Origin: DATEPR01 sp036279295
GTDB lineage: Bacteria > Actinomycetota > Actinomycetes > Mycobacteriales > Pseudonocardiaceae
Length of the DNA: 64,000 nucleotides
Assembly (NCBI GenBank): GCA_036279295.1
Contig: DASUJK010000190.1
Location: 31,143 to 95,142 of the forward strand
Direction: 5' to 3'
Below are positions 49,605 through 58,605 of this stretch, piece after piece. Position numbers and translations under genes: made by a program. Below the pieces are notes generated by a model that searched no databases, had not been told where the DNA came from, and saw only the letters and a list, made by a program, of their open reading frames with translations. Positions within the stretch are counted from its first letter, which is position 1; the number at the start of each line of letters is the position of its first letter.

Positions 49605-50468
49605 ATGGCGCTTCAACTGCCCTCGACCGGTCTGGCCTCCGTGCGGAAGCGGATCGGCGCCGGCTTGTTCGGCCTGGTCGCCGGACCGGACGGCACGGCC
49701 AACAGTTCGCGCATCCACAAGACCCCGGGGCCACGCTGGTTCGAGCCGGACCGGCCGATCCGGCACGTGCACGGCGATGCGGCGATGTTCGTCGGCGGGC
49801 TGCGGGCGCTGCTGTTGCAGTCGCTGCACCCGTTGGCGATGGCGGCCGTCGCCGAGCACTCCGGCTACCGGGGTGATCCGTGGGGTCGGTTGCAGCGCAC
49901 CAGCACATTCCTCGCGACGACCACCTACGGCGTCGACTCCGACGCGCAGCGGGCCGTCGACCGGGTGCGGGGTGTGCACCAGCGGGTCAAGGGCATCGCG
50001 CCGGACGGCACGCCGTACCGGGCGGGCGATCCGCACCTGCTCGGCTGGGTCCATGTGGCCGAGGTGGACAGTTTCCTGCGGTGCCACCAGCGATACGGCG
50101 CCAAGCCCCTGGACGATGCGGGCTGCGACGGTTATGTGGCCGACATGGCCAAGGTGGGCACCGCGTTGGGTGTCATCGACCCGCCGACCAACCAGGCCGA
50201 ACTGGCCGAGCGCCTGGCCGCCTACCGGCCGGAGTTGAAGGGCACGCCCGCCGCACGGGACGCGGCCCGGTTCATGCTCGTGCAGACCCCGCTGCCGCTG
50301 TTGGCCAAACCGCCGTACGCCGTGCTCGCGGCCACCGCGGTGAGCACACTGCCGGCGTGGGCGAGGCGGCCGCTGCGGTTGCCGTACCTGCCGATCACCG
50401 AGGCCACCGCGGTCCGGTTGGCCGGGCACGGCATCGTGAACGGCCTGCGCTGGGTCATGACTCCCTGA
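49605..50468 (+). CDS. Oxygenase MpaB-like (DUF2236) protein
   Basis: A 287-residue protein of the MpaB/latex-clearing-protein-related family of heme oxygenase-like proteins. It has the family features GDAAMFVGGLRALLLQSLHPLAMAAVAEHSGY (conserved histidine), DPWGRLQRTSTFLATTTYG and HLLGWVHVAEVDSFL (second conserved histidines). The reaction is not established for most members. No signal peptide. The 3' end overlaps the convergent SDR gene by 14 bases. Confidence 0.88.
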   Translation: MALQLPSTGLASVRKRIGAGLFGLVAGPDGTANSSRIHKTPGPRWFEPDRPIRHVHGDAAMFVGGLRALLLQSLHPLAMAAVAEHSGYRGDPWGRLQRTSTFLATTTYGVDSDAQRAVDRVRGVHQRVKGIAPDGTPYRAGDPHLLGWVHVAEVDSFLRCHQRYGAKPLDDAGCDGYVADMAKVGTALGVIDPPTNQAELAERLAAYRPELKGTPAARDAARFMLVQTPLPLLAKPPYAVLAATAVSTLPAWARRPLRLPYLPITEATAVRLAGHGIVNGLRWVMTP

Positions 50469-51327
50469 GTGCCGGCACCGGCGCGTCCGCGTACGTGCCA
50501 GGGAAGTCGGTGGACCTCGTCACGTCGGCCCACGCCGTCGTCTCGGCTGCCCTGGACTCGGCCGACCGCTCGGCCAGCCGCAGTGCGTCCGAGCCGAGCA
50601 GCAGCCGCAGTGGCGGTTCGGCCACGTCGACCAGCTCGGTGATCACCCGCGCGGCCCGCTCCGGGTCGCCCTGCTGGATACCGGCCACGTCCCGTCGGTA
50701 GGCGTTGATCCGGCCGACGGTCGCCGCGTAGTCCGGGCCGACCTCCGGCAGTTGCATGGACGAGCCACCCCAGTCGGTGCGGAACGCGCCCGGTTCGATG
50801 ATCGTCACCTTGATGCCCAGTGGCGCCACCTCGTTGTGCAGCACCTCGGTGAAGCCCTCCACGGCGAACTTGGCTGCCTGGTAGGCGGCCAGGCCAGGGG
50901 TGCCGCCGACGCGACCGCCGACCGACGACAACTGGAGGATGTGCCCGGAGCGCTGCTCACGCAGCACCGGCAGGGCGGCCTTGGTGACGTTGACGACGCC
51001 GAAGAAGTTCGTCTCCACCTGGGCCCGGAAGTCGTCGTCCGGTGTCTCCTCGATGGGCGACGAGTTGGCGTAGCCGGCGTTGTTGGCGACCACGTCCAGC
51101 CTGCCGAACTCCGTCACCGCGACCTGGACCGCGGCACGGGCCGCTGCCGGGTCGGTGACGTCGAGCGCGACCGTGCGGATGTGGTCGCCGTACTGCTCGG
51201 CCAACTCGTGCAATGCCTGCGGGTCACGCGCCGTGGCGACGACGCGGTGACCTGCGGCGAGCACCGCTTCGGTCAGGGCACGGCCGAGGCCGCGGGAACT
51301 TCCGGTGATGAGCCATGTCTGCGTCAT
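50455..51327 (-). CDS. Short-chain dehydrogenase/reductase (SDR)
   Basis: A 290-residue classical SDR. The cofactor motif is ITGSSRGLGRALTEA (residues 8-22), with DVTD, NNAGYANSS and the catalytic serine and YxxxK in LSSVGGRVG and AAYQAAKFAVEGF. The R-D-P after the second strand (TARDPQALHELA) suggests NADP(H). It is divergent from a TetR gene through a 22-bp palindrome, so it is probably induced by that regulator's ligand. The ATG is at 51327. Confidence 0.9.
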   Translation of the reverse strand: MTQTWLITGSSRGLGRALTEAVLAAGHRVVATARDPQALHELAEQYGDHIRTVALDVTDPAAARAAVQVAVTEFGRLDVVANNAGYANSSPIEETPDDDFRAQVETNFFGVVNVTKAALPVLREQRSGHILQLSSVGGRVGGTPGLAAYQAAKFAVEGFTEVLHNEVAPLGIKVTIIEPGAFRTDWGGSSMQLPEVGPDYAATVGRINAYRRDVAGIQQGDPERAARVITELVDVAEPPLRLLLGSDALRLAERSAESRAAETTAWADVTRSTDFPGTYADAPVPALRES

Positions 51328-51335
51328 GACCCCAT

Positions 51336-51357
51336 AATGCCACATCGATGTGGCATT
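51336..51357. promoter_or_regulatory. Perfect 22-bp palindromic operator between SDR and TetR genes
   Basis: AATGCCACATCGATGTGGCATT is a perfect palindrome, nine bases before the SDR start and 38 before the TetR start. It is the obvious binding site for the TetR protein, controlling both directions. Confidence 0.8.
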
Positions 51358-51395
51358 TATCGGGTGAACTGCGCCACTGGTGTAGGATTCCGGGC

Positions 51396-51953
51396 ATGAG
51401 AGCCGACGCCGCCCGCAACCTGGACGCGGTGCTACAGACCGGTGCCCGACTGCTGGCCGCCGACCCGGCCACCAGCATCGCCACGATCGCCGCCGAAGCA
51501 GGGGTCGACCGGCGCACGGTGTACCGGCGGTTCGCAACGCGGGAGGCGCTGCTGGCCGCGGTGTTCCAGGCGAAGCTGGACGCCGCGGAGCGGGTGCTGG
51601 ACGACGCCCGGCTGACCGAGGCACCGGTCGCCGTCGCGCTGCACCGGTACGTGGAGGGCATCATCCCGGTCAGCCGGCAGTGGCCGGTGCACGTACGGCG
51701 GATGATGCGGTCCGATCCGGCGGCGTTCCTACGTCGGGAGCAGGAGAGCGCACGGCTGGACGCGTTCGTCCGGCGTGCGGCCGACGATGGCCTGCTGCGG
51801 GACGACCTGCCGGCAGGCTGGGCGCGGTCGATGCTGGATCAGTTGGTGGACCTCGTGGCCCACGAATTCACCGAACTGGCACCGGGACCGGCCGCTGATC
51901 TCGTGGTCAACTCGCTGCTGCGCGGGCTGGGCACCGCCTCCGGTCCGGCGTGA
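51396..51953 (+). CDS. TetR/AcrR family transcriptional regulator
   Basis: A 185-residue repressor with N-terminal HTH SIATIAAEAGVDRRTVYRRFATREALLAAVF at about 28-58, and a short ligand domain ending in VDLVAHEFTEL and VVNSLLRGLGTA. The ATG at 51396 is preceded by a -10-like TAGGAT, suggesting a short or absent leader. A longer frame to 51348 would run into the operator. It most likely controls the divergent SDR. Confidence 0.88.
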   Translation: MRADAARNLDAVLQTGARLLAADPATSIATIAAEAGVDRRTVYRRFATREALLAAVFQAKLDAAERVLDDARLTEAPVAVALHRYVEGIIPVSRQWPVHVRRMMRSDPAAFLRREQESARLDAFVRRAADDGLLRDDLPAGWARSMLDQLVDLVAHEFTELAPGPAADLVVNSLLRGLGTASGPA

Positions 51954-52016
51954 GATACCTGTCGAACACCGGGCGCCAGGGGCGAATTCCCTACAGCCAC
52001 TGTGAATAACGGTTTC

Positions 52017-52046
52017 TTGTCAACCGAAGCAGGGCCTGCTTACGCT
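52017..52046 (+). promoter_or_regulatory. Promoter of the small secreted-protein genes
   Basis: TTGTCA (52017-52022), an 18-base spacer and TACGCT (52041-52046), with the ATG seven bases downstream. No ribosome site is present, so a leaderless transcript is likely. Confidence 0.5.
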
Positions 52047-52052
52047 CGGTTC

Positions 52053-52385
52053 ATGACCTGTCGCGCAGCTGTCACCACCGGCCTGGCCGCCGTCGCGGCG
52101 TTCGCAGGCTCGGTGTTCGTCGCCACCGCGGCGCATGCCACGCTGCCAGCCGGCTACGTGCACGCCGTGGTGGTCTGCCAGACCGCCACCCTCTACACGG
52201 GATTCAACCCGGGCCTGCACGGCACCACGGCAGGCGACACCGGCTACACCCTGCCGGCCGGCAACAAGGTGGCGGTGCAGACCGAGGCGCCGGTGTTCAA
52301 CGGGTGGCTGGACACACTGGACATCGGCCCGAGCACCACGGGCTGGATGCGGACCGAGTGCATCGGTGGGTACGGCTCATGGTGA
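52053..52385 (+). CDS. Small secreted protein, SH3-like, copy 1
   Basis: A 110-residue exported protein. The signal peptide covers about residues 1-31 (TTGLAAVAAFAGSVFVATAAHA). The mature part has two cysteines (VVCQTATLYTG and RTECIGG) likely joined in a disulfide, and a strand pattern with TLPAGNKVAVQTE recalling bacterial SH3 domains. No function is recognised. It overlaps the next, similarly built gene. Confidence 0.75.
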   Translation: MTCRAAVTTGLAAVAAFAGSVFVATAAHATLPAGYVHAVVVCQTATLYTGFNPGLHGTTAGDTGYTLPAGNKVAVQTEAPVFNGWLDTLDIGPSTTGWMRTECIGGYGSW

Positions 52386-52663
52386 TCCGACGCCGAGTGG
52401 CCACACTTGTTGCTGGCGCGGCATTTGCCGGCGGCCTCGCACTGTTCGCACAGCAGGCCTCCGCTGCGCCGACTGTCGAGGTCGTGTGTCATGTGCAGAA
52501 CGTCTTCCTGCGCACCGAACCGGTCGGTCCGGTGATCGACAACCTGCCGGCCGGGTCGCACTTCGCCGTCTACGAGACCACCCCGGGCGGCTGGGCGCAC
52601 GGCACGTCGTACTTCGACAACACCAGTGGCTACGTGCCGCTGCAGTATCTGTGCGCCGAGTGA
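52379..52663 (+). CDS. Small secreted protein, SH3-like, copy 2
   Basis: A 94-residue exported protein with signal peptide (about 1-29, ending QQASAAP) and a mature SH3-like domain: VEVVCHVQNVFLRTEPVGPVIDNLPAGSHFAVYE and a terminal GYVPLQYLCAE. The two cysteines and the LPAG turn parallel those of the preceding gene, pointing to an old duplication. The function is unknown, possibly cell-wall binding. The start is ATG 52379 or GTG 52382. Confidence 0.78.
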   Translation: MVIRRRVATLVAGAAFAGGLALFAQQASAAPTVEVVCHVQNVFLRTEPVGPVIDNLPAGSHFAVYETTPGGWAHGTSYFDNTSGYVPLQYLCAE

Positions 52664-52679
52664 ACGGAAGGCCAGACCC

Positions 52680-53336
52680 ATGCGCCGCACCATGATCCTC
52701 GTTGCCGCCGCCGCGCTGCTGACCACGCTGTCGGTCACCACTGCCACCACCGCCACCGCTGGCACCCGGCACTCGATCGTCACCGCGAACTCGCCGTCCA
52801 CCGGTGCACCGGTCACCGGCGGTGGCAGCTGGATCACCAACAAGGACAACGGCTACTACATCGGCAGGGCCATGCCGGGCACCACGTTCGACGACGAGGT
52901 GACCGACTCGGGGAACTGGCACTTCGGCCGGGCGTTCAACCCGGACATGTGCGGCTGGGTCATGCCGGGCTCGATGGGGACCGAAGTGGACACAGTCGCC
53001 GACTCGTGCTCGACGACGACGCTGGCCAACCTGTCGCACCGATTGACCGTCGGCAAGGACTTCAACGCGAAGGCCCACCTGGCCACGGACGGCACGTCGT
53101 CCACGACGAACGGATGCACGCTGTTCTACAACTACTTTGTCGGCACCAACTTCGCGGGCGGAGCCAACGGTGGGCACTGGGCCAACCCGGCTGGCGCGGT
53201 CGGTGGCAGCGTCGCGTATCGATTCACCACACTGGACGGACAGGCCGCCGTCGTGCGCGACTCGGCGCTGGGCTGGGGTTTCGTGCCGATCGGCTGCGTC
53301 AACCGGCCGGCCGCACTGTTCAACGACAACGACTGA
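52680..53336 (+). CDS. Secreted protein of unknown function
   Basis: A 218-residue exported protein. The signal peptide ends near TATTATAGT (about residue 27). The mature domain is rich in glycine, aromatic residues and threonine, with four cysteines (DMCGWVMPG, ADSCSTTT, TNGCTLF, PIGCVNRP) likely forming two disulfides, and NKDNGYYIGRAMPG. I do not recognise the family. GGAAGG lies nine bases before the ATG. It probably shares a transcript with the two small SH3-like genes. Confidence 0.75.
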   Translation: MRRTMILVAAAALLTTLSVTTATTATAGTRHSIVTANSPSTGAPVTGGGSWITNKDNGYYIGRAMPGTTFDDEVTDSGNWHFGRAFNPDMCGWVMPGSMGTEVDTVADSCSTTTLANLSHRLTVGKDFNAKAHLATDGTSSTTNGCTLFYNYFVGTNFAGGANGGHWANPAGAVGGSVAYRFTTLDGQAAVVRDSALGWGFVPIGCVNRPAALFNDND

Positions 53337-53459
53337 GCACCGGAATCAGCCATTAACGCTCCGTATGTGCCCACTCCCTCTTCGTGAAATGTTTGCGTAA
53401 CGGAATTACCGGGCCTACTGTTCGGCGCGCCGCTGTCGCATGGGGCGAGGGAGCGCGTT

Positions 53460-55781
53460 GTGGTAAGTCGAATTTGGGGCGGGAAACGGAAGTCGATCAA
53501 AGCGCGGATGTTGGCCATCGCGCTGATTCCGAGCCTTGCGCTGCTGGCTGTCGGGCTGGGTATTTCCGGCTATCTGGTCAATCAGGGCATTCAGACCAAC
53601 AGGTCGGCCGGCGAGCTGCGGTCAGCGGTCGGACCAGGCACGAGCATCATCGGCAACCTCCAGTTGGAACGGTGGCTGAGCCTGGTCCAGGTCGGCGGCG
53701 GCAGGGTCGACCCGAAACAACTCGCCGCCCAACGCGGCAAGGTGAACATCGATCTGGTCGGGATCCAAACAGGCGCCACCTCGATGACGGCAATCACGGA
53801 CATTGTGCCGTCCGCGAACGTCAGCGCGAATTCACCGTGGAACCAGTTGGGCACTGTCCGTCAGCAGGTCGATTCCCGTCGTATTTCGCTGGTGAACGCC
53901 TACAACTACTACGACCAACTGCTGTCCCCCATCGCCGGTTACGTCGGCGCGGTCGCCGGCGAGGCGCCCAATGCCGAGGTGGGCAACGCACAGCTGACTG
54001 CGGCCGACCTCTACTCGGCGGCCGAGGATGTGGCCCGCGCCAACGCATTGTCGTTCTCCGCGGCGATCCAGGGCGGCATGAACGGCAGCGAGTTCGCCGA
54101 GTACTCCAGGCAGGTCGGCGCCTACCAGTCGGCGCTGGCCGCGTTGGTGCCACGCATGACACCGCAGGAGCAGCACCAGTACGCGACCATGACCGCGTCG
54201 CCTGCCTGGCAGCAACTGCTGTCCGTGCAGCGGGCGCTGTCCGCGGCCGGGCCGAGGGTGCCCGGGTCGAGCAGCTCCGTACCCCTCTCGGTCAGTGCGG
54301 TGGACTGGCAGAACGACACCATCCAGGTGATGGCGCAGATGCTGGGCCTGTTCAACAGTCACTTCCAGTACGCGGCGGACCTGGCGGCCAGCAACGGCAA
54401 GGCCACGCTGATCAGCGCGCTCGTCGCCGGACTGGTGATCGTGCTGGCCGGCATCGCGGTGCTGATCGTGGCGCTGCGCATGTCCAACGGTGTGGTCCGC
54501 AGGCTGGCCCGGCTGCGCAAGGACACATTGGACCTGGCCGAGCAGCACCTGCCGCGGATCGTGCGCCAGTTGCAGTCCGGTGAACACGTCAACGCACCGG
54601 AGCTGCCCGCACTGATCCACGGCCAGGACGAGATCGGCCAGGTGGCTGACGCGTTCAACAAGGCGCAGCACACCGCCGTGGCTGCCGCAGTGCAGGAGGC
54701 CAACACGCGGCAGGGCGCGAACACGGTGTTCCTCAACATCGCGCACCGCAGCCAGTTGGTCGCGCAGCGGCAGTTGAGCGTGCTGGATCTGGCTGAGCGC
54801 CGTCAGGAAGATCCGCAACAGGTGCAGTTCCTGTTCCAACTGGACCACCTGGCCACGAAGGCGCGGCGGAACGCGGAGAACCTGATCATCCTCGGTGGCA
54901 AGCGACCGGCCAGGCAGTGGCGGGACGCCATCCCGATCCGGGACGTGGTGCGCAGTGCCATCGGTGAGACGGAACACTTCGCCAGGGTGAAGATCCAGCG
55001 GCTGCCGGAGATCGCCATCAGCGGTCCTGCCGTCGGCGACCTGGTGCACCTGCTGGCCGAACTGCTGGACAACGCGACCTCGTTCGCGCCGCCGGAGGCG
55101 CGGGCCGAGGTGTCCGGCAACATGGTGGGCAGGGGCGCGGTCCTGGAGATCGAGGACCAGGGCCTCGGTATCCCGGCCGGCACCAGGGATGCGCTCAACG
55201 CGAACCTCCAGACTCCACAGGACTACGGCGTGATGGCGCTGACCGCGGACTCCCGGCTCGGCCTGTTCGTGGTGGCCAGGCTGGCTGCCCGACACGGCAT
55301 CCGGGTGTCGCTCACCGACTCGATCTACGGCGGCACACGAGCCGTGGTGCTGCTGCCGGCCACGCTGCTGGAGACCACCGGTGAGCCGTTGGAGATCGAC
55401 TCAGCGGAACCGGCCGACGCGACCGACTCGGCGGCCGAGCTGGTGCCGGTGTGGCCGAACGCGGAACCGGCCGAGGACCGGGGTGGCCCGGCCACCGAGC
55501 AGTTCGCGCCGGTACCGGCCAACGGCAACGGCCATGCCAACGGTCACGGCAATGGCAACGGCCACGGCAACGGTCACGGCAACGGCAACGGCAACGGCCA
55601 CGACGGGAACGGGAACGGCACCACTGATCCGCCGCCGCTCCCCCGTCGTCAGCGGCAGGCGCATCTCGCTCCGCAGCTGGCGAGCGCGCCGACCCTGCGG
55701 CAGGACGACTCGGCCGAGCGGGTCCGGGACGCGATCAGCGCGTTCCAGCTGGGCACCAGATCCGGTCGGGACGAGTCATGA
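53460..55781 (+). CDS. cvnA: Conservon sensor ATPase CvnA (nitrate/nitrite-sensing-domain histidine-kinase-like protein)
   Basis: A 773-residue membrane sensor. Membrane helix 1 lies at about 18-40, an extracytoplasmic nitrate/nitrite-sensing (NIT) domain (LQLERWLSLVQVGG) at about 60-300, membrane helix 2 at about 313-335, then a HAMP-like stretch and a kinase core with NIAHRSQLVAQRQLSVLDLAE and the ATP-binding LLAELLDNATSFAPPE and IEDQGLGIP motifs. The C-terminal 120 residues are disordered, with an asparagine/glycine/histidine tract at about 689-720. It heads a four-gene conservon; the GTG start has GAGGGAG. Confidence 0.9.
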   Translation: MVSRIWGGKRKSIKARMLAIALIPSLALLAVGLGISGYLVNQGIQTNRSAGELRSAVGPGTSIIGNLQLERWLSLVQVGGGRVDPKQLAAQRGKVNIDLVGIQTGATSMTAITDIVPSANVSANSPWNQLGTVRQQVDSRRISLVNAYNYYDQLLSPIAGYVGAVAGEAPNAEVGNAQLTAADLYSAAEDVARANALSFSAAIQGGMNGSEFAEYSRQVGAYQSALAALVPRMTPQEQHQYATMTASPAWQQLLSVQRALSAAGPRVPGSSSSVPLSVSAVDWQNDTIQVMAQMLGLFNSHFQYAADLAASNGKATLISALVAGLVIVLAGIAVLIVALRMSNGVVRRLARLRKDTLDLAEQHLPRIVRQLQSGEHVNAPELPALIHGQDEIGQVADAFNKAQHTAVAAAVQEANTRQGANTVFLNIAHRSQLVAQRQLSVLDLAERRQEDPQQVQFLFQLDHLATKARRNAENLIILGGKRPARQWRDAIPIRDVVRSAIGETEHFARVKIQRLPEIAISGPAVGDLVHLLAELLDNATSFAPPEARAEVSGNMVGRGAVLEIEDQGLGIPAGTRDALNANLQTPQDYGVMALTADSRLGLFVVARLAARHGIRVSLTDSIYGGTRAVVLLPATLLETTGEPLEIDSAEPADATDSAAELVPVWPNAEPAEDRGGPATEQFAPVPANGNGHANGHGNGNGHGNGHGNGNGNGHDGNGNGTTDPPPLPRRQRQAHLAPQLASAPTLRQDDSAERVRDAISAFQLGTRSGRDES

Positions 55782-56233
55782 ACGGCGACCAGCTCCGGCC
55801 GGGCACCAGGGATCTGGACTGGCTGCTCAATGACCTGATCGACCGCGTGCCCGACACCACGGGTGCTGTGCTGTTGTCCGCCGACGGTCTGCTGATCAGC
55901 AGTTCACGTGGCCTGGGCAAGGACGAGGGCGACCATCTCGCCGCTGTGGCGTCGGCATTCCACAGCCTGGCCAAGGGTGCCGGCGCGCAGTTCGGTGGCG
56001 GGGCGGCCCGGCAGACGATCGTCGAGCTGGACACGGCGTACCTGATCGTGACAGCTGCCGGGCACGGCGCTTGTCTTGCCGTACTGGCGAACGGGAACGT
56101 CGATCTGGGGACGACCGCGTACGAGATGAACCTGCTCGTCCGGCAGGTCGGCACGTATCTCGGCGCGGCGCCCAGGGTCGCGGCCACCTCACTGTCCACA
56201 GCCTCACTGCCGGGTGGGTACCGCTTGTCATGA
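55778..56233 (+). CDS. cvnB: Conservon roadblock/LC7 protein CvnB
   Basis: A 151-residue roadblock/LC7-domain protein. It has DLDWLLNDLIDRVPDTTGAVLLSADGLLIS near the start and the VVELD-like strand and EMNLLVRQVGTYL helix at the end, standard for CvnB. In conservons it bridges the sensor CvnA and the GTPase CvnD, possibly as activator. Overlaps on both sides (ATGA) show translational coupling. Confidence 0.93.
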   Translation: MNGDQLRPGTRDLDWLLNDLIDRVPDTTGAVLLSADGLLISSSRGLGKDEGDHLAAVASAFHSLAKGAGAQFGGGAARQTIVELDTAYLIVTAAGHGACLAVLANGNVDLGTTAYEMNLLVRQVGTYLGAAPRVAATSLSTASLPGGYRLS

Positions 56234-56574
56234 ACGCCGACCCGTATCTGGTCCGGCCGTACGCGATCACCAGGGGCCGGATCACGTCACCGACCTACGA
56301 CCTCGATCTGGTCACCCTGGTGGTCGCGCTGCAGGACCGAGTCGACATGATCGACTGCGAACCGGAGCACCAGCAGATCCTGCTGCTGTGCCAGCAACCG
56401 CTCTCGGTCGCCGAGGTGGCGGCACGGACCAGCCTGCCGTTGACGGTGGTGAAGATCCTGCTCGCCGACCTGATCGAGCACCGGCACCTGATCTTCCGTG
56501 CCCCGATGGGCGCGGCCGAGGTACACGATCCCCGAATACTTCAGGCGGTACTCGATGGCATCCGCGACATCTGA
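56230..56574 (+). CDS. cvnC: Conservon DUF742 protein CvnC
   Basis: A 114-residue DUF742 protein with the family start LVRPYAITRGRITSPTYDLDLVTLV and a winged-helix-like centre (LLLCQQPLSVAEVAARTSLPLTVVKILLADLI). It is a probable protein-protein adapter of the conservon. The downstream cvnD start lies 20 bases inside its 3' end. Confidence 0.93.
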   Translation: MNADPYLVRPYAITRGRITSPTYDLDLVTLVVALQDRVDMIDCEPEHQQILLLCQQPLSVAEVAARTSLPLTVVKILLADLIEHRHLIFRAPMGAAEVHDPRILQAVLDGIRDI

Positions 56575-57154
56575 GCCGGTCCGGTCACTGCGCGCCGTCA
56601 CGGCGGCCAAGCTGCTGATCGCGGGCGGGTTCGGCGTCGGCAAGACAACCATGGTCACCTCGGTCAGCGAGATCGCGCCGTTGACCACCGAGGAGACGCT
56701 GAGCGAGGTCGGGCGGTCGATCGACGACGTGCGCGGTGTGGAGCGCAAGACGACGACCACGGTGGTGCTGGACTTCGGCCGGATCACGATCAATCCGGAG
56801 CTGATCCTGTACCTGTTCGGCACGCCGGGTCAGGGCCGGTTCTGGTTCATGTGGGACGAGTTGGCCAACGGTGCGATCGGCGCCGTGGTGCTGGCCGACA
56901 CCCGCAGGCTGGACAGCTGTTTCCCGGCGATCGACTTCTTCGAGGCCAGGAACGTGCCGTTCGTGATCGCGGTGAACTGCTTCGACAACCAGCAGCGCTA
57001 CGGCGTCGACCAGGTCCGGGAGGCGCTGGACATCGATGGCCATGTGCCGGTTGTGCTGTGCGACGCGCGCAACCGGCCGAGCACCAAGAACGTGCTGATC
57101 ACGCTGTTGGAGTACCTCATCGGCATGGCCAGCCCGGTCAACGCGCAGCGGTAG
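56555..57154 (+). CDS. cvnD: Conservon small GTPase-like protein CvnD
   Basis: A 199-residue Ras-like GTPase of the MglA/CvnD type. The P-loop is AGGFGVGKTTMV (about 25-35), the switch II region is LFGTPGQGRFW, and the base-recognition element is VNCFDNQQRYG. It receives signals from CvnA through CvnB. Its 3' end overlaps the convergent transporter gene by 17 bases. Confidence 0.92.
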   Translation: MASATSEPVRSLRAVTAAKLLIAGGFGVGKTTMVTSVSEIAPLTTEETLSEVGRSIDDVRGVERKTTTTVVLDFGRITINPELILYLFGTPGQGRFWFMWDELANGAIGAVVLADTRRLDSCFPAIDFFEARNVPFVIAVNCFDNQQRYGVDQVREALDIDGHVPVVLCDARNRPSTKNVLITLLEYLIGMASPVNAQR

Positions 57155-58541
57155 GCCGGCCCAGTTTCGGTACCAGCCAGACCAGTCCGCTGGCCAGGCT
57201 GAACCCGGCGACCACCCACCAGGCGCGGTGGAAGTCGGCGACCGCGGTGGCCGCCGTCGGTGTGCCGAGCACGGCGACGAACACGCTGATGCCCAGCACG
57301 GCGCCCAGTTGCCGGAAGCTGGAGTTGACCGCGGTACCCAGCCCGTAGCGGGCCGGTGGCAGGTGTTGGGTGGCGGCTGCCGACTGGACCGGCAGCGTGG
57401 ACCCGATGCCGACGCCGGCCAGCACGGCGGCCGGCAGCCAGTGGGTCAGCCAGTGCGGGTTGGCGTCCACAGCCAGCGCGAACCAGGCCATGGCGCCCGC
57501 GAATACCGTGGCGCCGCTGATCAGCACGGGCCGGTAGCCGATCCGGCCGGCGAGGGTGCCGGCGAACCGGGCCACGAGTGTGGTGACCAGCGGGCTCGGC
57601 GAGAGTGCCAGCGCGGCCCGCAGCACCGAGTAGTGCCAGGTGGTCTGCAGGAAGATCACGTTGCCGAGCAGGTAGGCGTAGAACGCGGTGCCGAACAGCA
57701 GGGTGGCCGCGTTGGTCAGGCGGAACTGGCGGACCCGGAACAACACCGGATCCAGCACCGGTGTCGAACTGGTCCGACCGCGCCAGACGAACACCGGCAG
57801 CAGCGCGGCGGCGACGACGAATCCGCCGATCACCCATGGGTCGGTCCAGCCCCGTTCCGGCCCTTCGATGATCGAGAAGCTCAGCGCGGCCGGCACAGCG
57901 GCCACCAGCAGCACCTCGATCGGGTCCGGGATGCCAGTTGCCGCCGGGTCCTTGGACTCGCGCAGCAGCACCCAGCCCGCCGTGAGGACGACCACGCAGA
58001 TCGGCACGTTGACCAGGAACACCCACCGCCAGCTGGCGAACTCGGTGAGCAGCGCGCCGACGGTCGGCCCGCACGCGGCTGCTGCCGCGCCCATCGAGCC
58101 CCACGTGGCCACGGCGACATGCCGGCGCCCGGGTGGGAACTCGGGCAGGATCAGTGCCAGCGAGGTCGGCAGCACGAGGGCGGCGAAGATCGCTTGCAGT
58201 GCCCGACCGGCGATGAGCACACCGGCGTCGGGTGCCGCGCCGCACAGTGCGCTGGTCAGCGCGAAGCCGATCAGGCCGGCCAGGAACAGCCTACGGCGGC
58301 CGAAGATGTCGGCGAGTCGGCCGGCCGGGATCAGCATGGCGGCGAACACCAGGCTGTAGGCGTTGAGCACCCAGGCCAGGTGGCCGGTAGTGGTGTGGAA
58401 GCCGCGACTGATCGTCTCGAAGGCCACGTTCACGATGGTGGTGTCGAGGAAGACGATGAAGACCCCGAAGCTGCCGACGAGCAGCACCAACAGGGCTCTG
58501 GACCGGACAGGCGCCCGCTGGCGCAGTAAGTTGGTTTTCAC
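57138..58541 (-). CDS. MFS drug:H+ antiporter (DHA2/EmrB family)
   Basis: A transporter of about 467 residues with about 14 hydrophobic segments. It carries DHA2 motifs: LDTTIVNVAFETIS in the first helix, GRLADIFGRRRLFL between helices 2 and 3, and a WRWVFLVNVPI motif C-like region. It likely exports lipophilic compounds. Start options are GTG 58541, GTG 58550 and GTG 58583; I took the first because the MKTNLLRQR start is typical. It is divergent from an HxlR regulator through a shared inverted repeat. Confidence 0.88.
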   Translation of the reverse strand: MKTNLLRQRAPVRSRALLVLLVGSFGVFIVFLDTTIVNVAFETISRGFHTTTGHLAWVLNAYSLVFAAMLIPAGRLADIFGRRRLFLAGLIGFALTSALCGAAPDAGVLIAGRALQAIFAALVLPTSLALILPEFPPGRRHVAVATWGSMGAAAAACGPTVGALLTEFASWRWVFLVNVPICVVVLTAGWVLLRESKDPAATGIPDPIEVLLVAAVPAALSFSIIEGPERGWTDPWVIGGFVVAAALLPVFVWRGRTSSTPVLDPVLFRVRQFRLTNAATLLFGTAFYAYLLGNVIFLQTTWHYSVLRAALALSPSPLVTTLVARFAGTLAGRIGYRPVLISGATVFAGAMAWFALAVDANPHWLTHWLPAAVLAGVGIGSTLPVQSAAATQHLPPARYGLGTAVNSSFRQLGAVLGISVFVAVLGTPTAATAVADFHRAWWVVAGFSLASGLVWLVPKLGRPTAAR

Positions 58542-58580
58542 GACTGACACCGGCTGACCGTAACTCGTCAGGTCGTGAAA
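58536..58580. promoter_or_regulatory. Inverted repeat between MFS and HxlR genes
   Basis: TTTCACGAC (58536-58544) and GTCGTGAAA (58572-58580) are exact complements 27 bases apart; with one inserted base the match runs a further four bases inward (TGAC/GTCA). It overlaps the transporter start and lies 26 bases before the HxlR start, so it is a likely HxlR operator. Confidence 0.6.
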
Positions 58581-58605
58581 CACAACTGACCACTAAGCTG
58601 GGGGC

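Noticed and set aside
55522..55625. NGH repeat as a mobile or recombination element
   Set aside because: It is in frame inside the disordered tail of CvnA and explained as a coding low-complexity tract.
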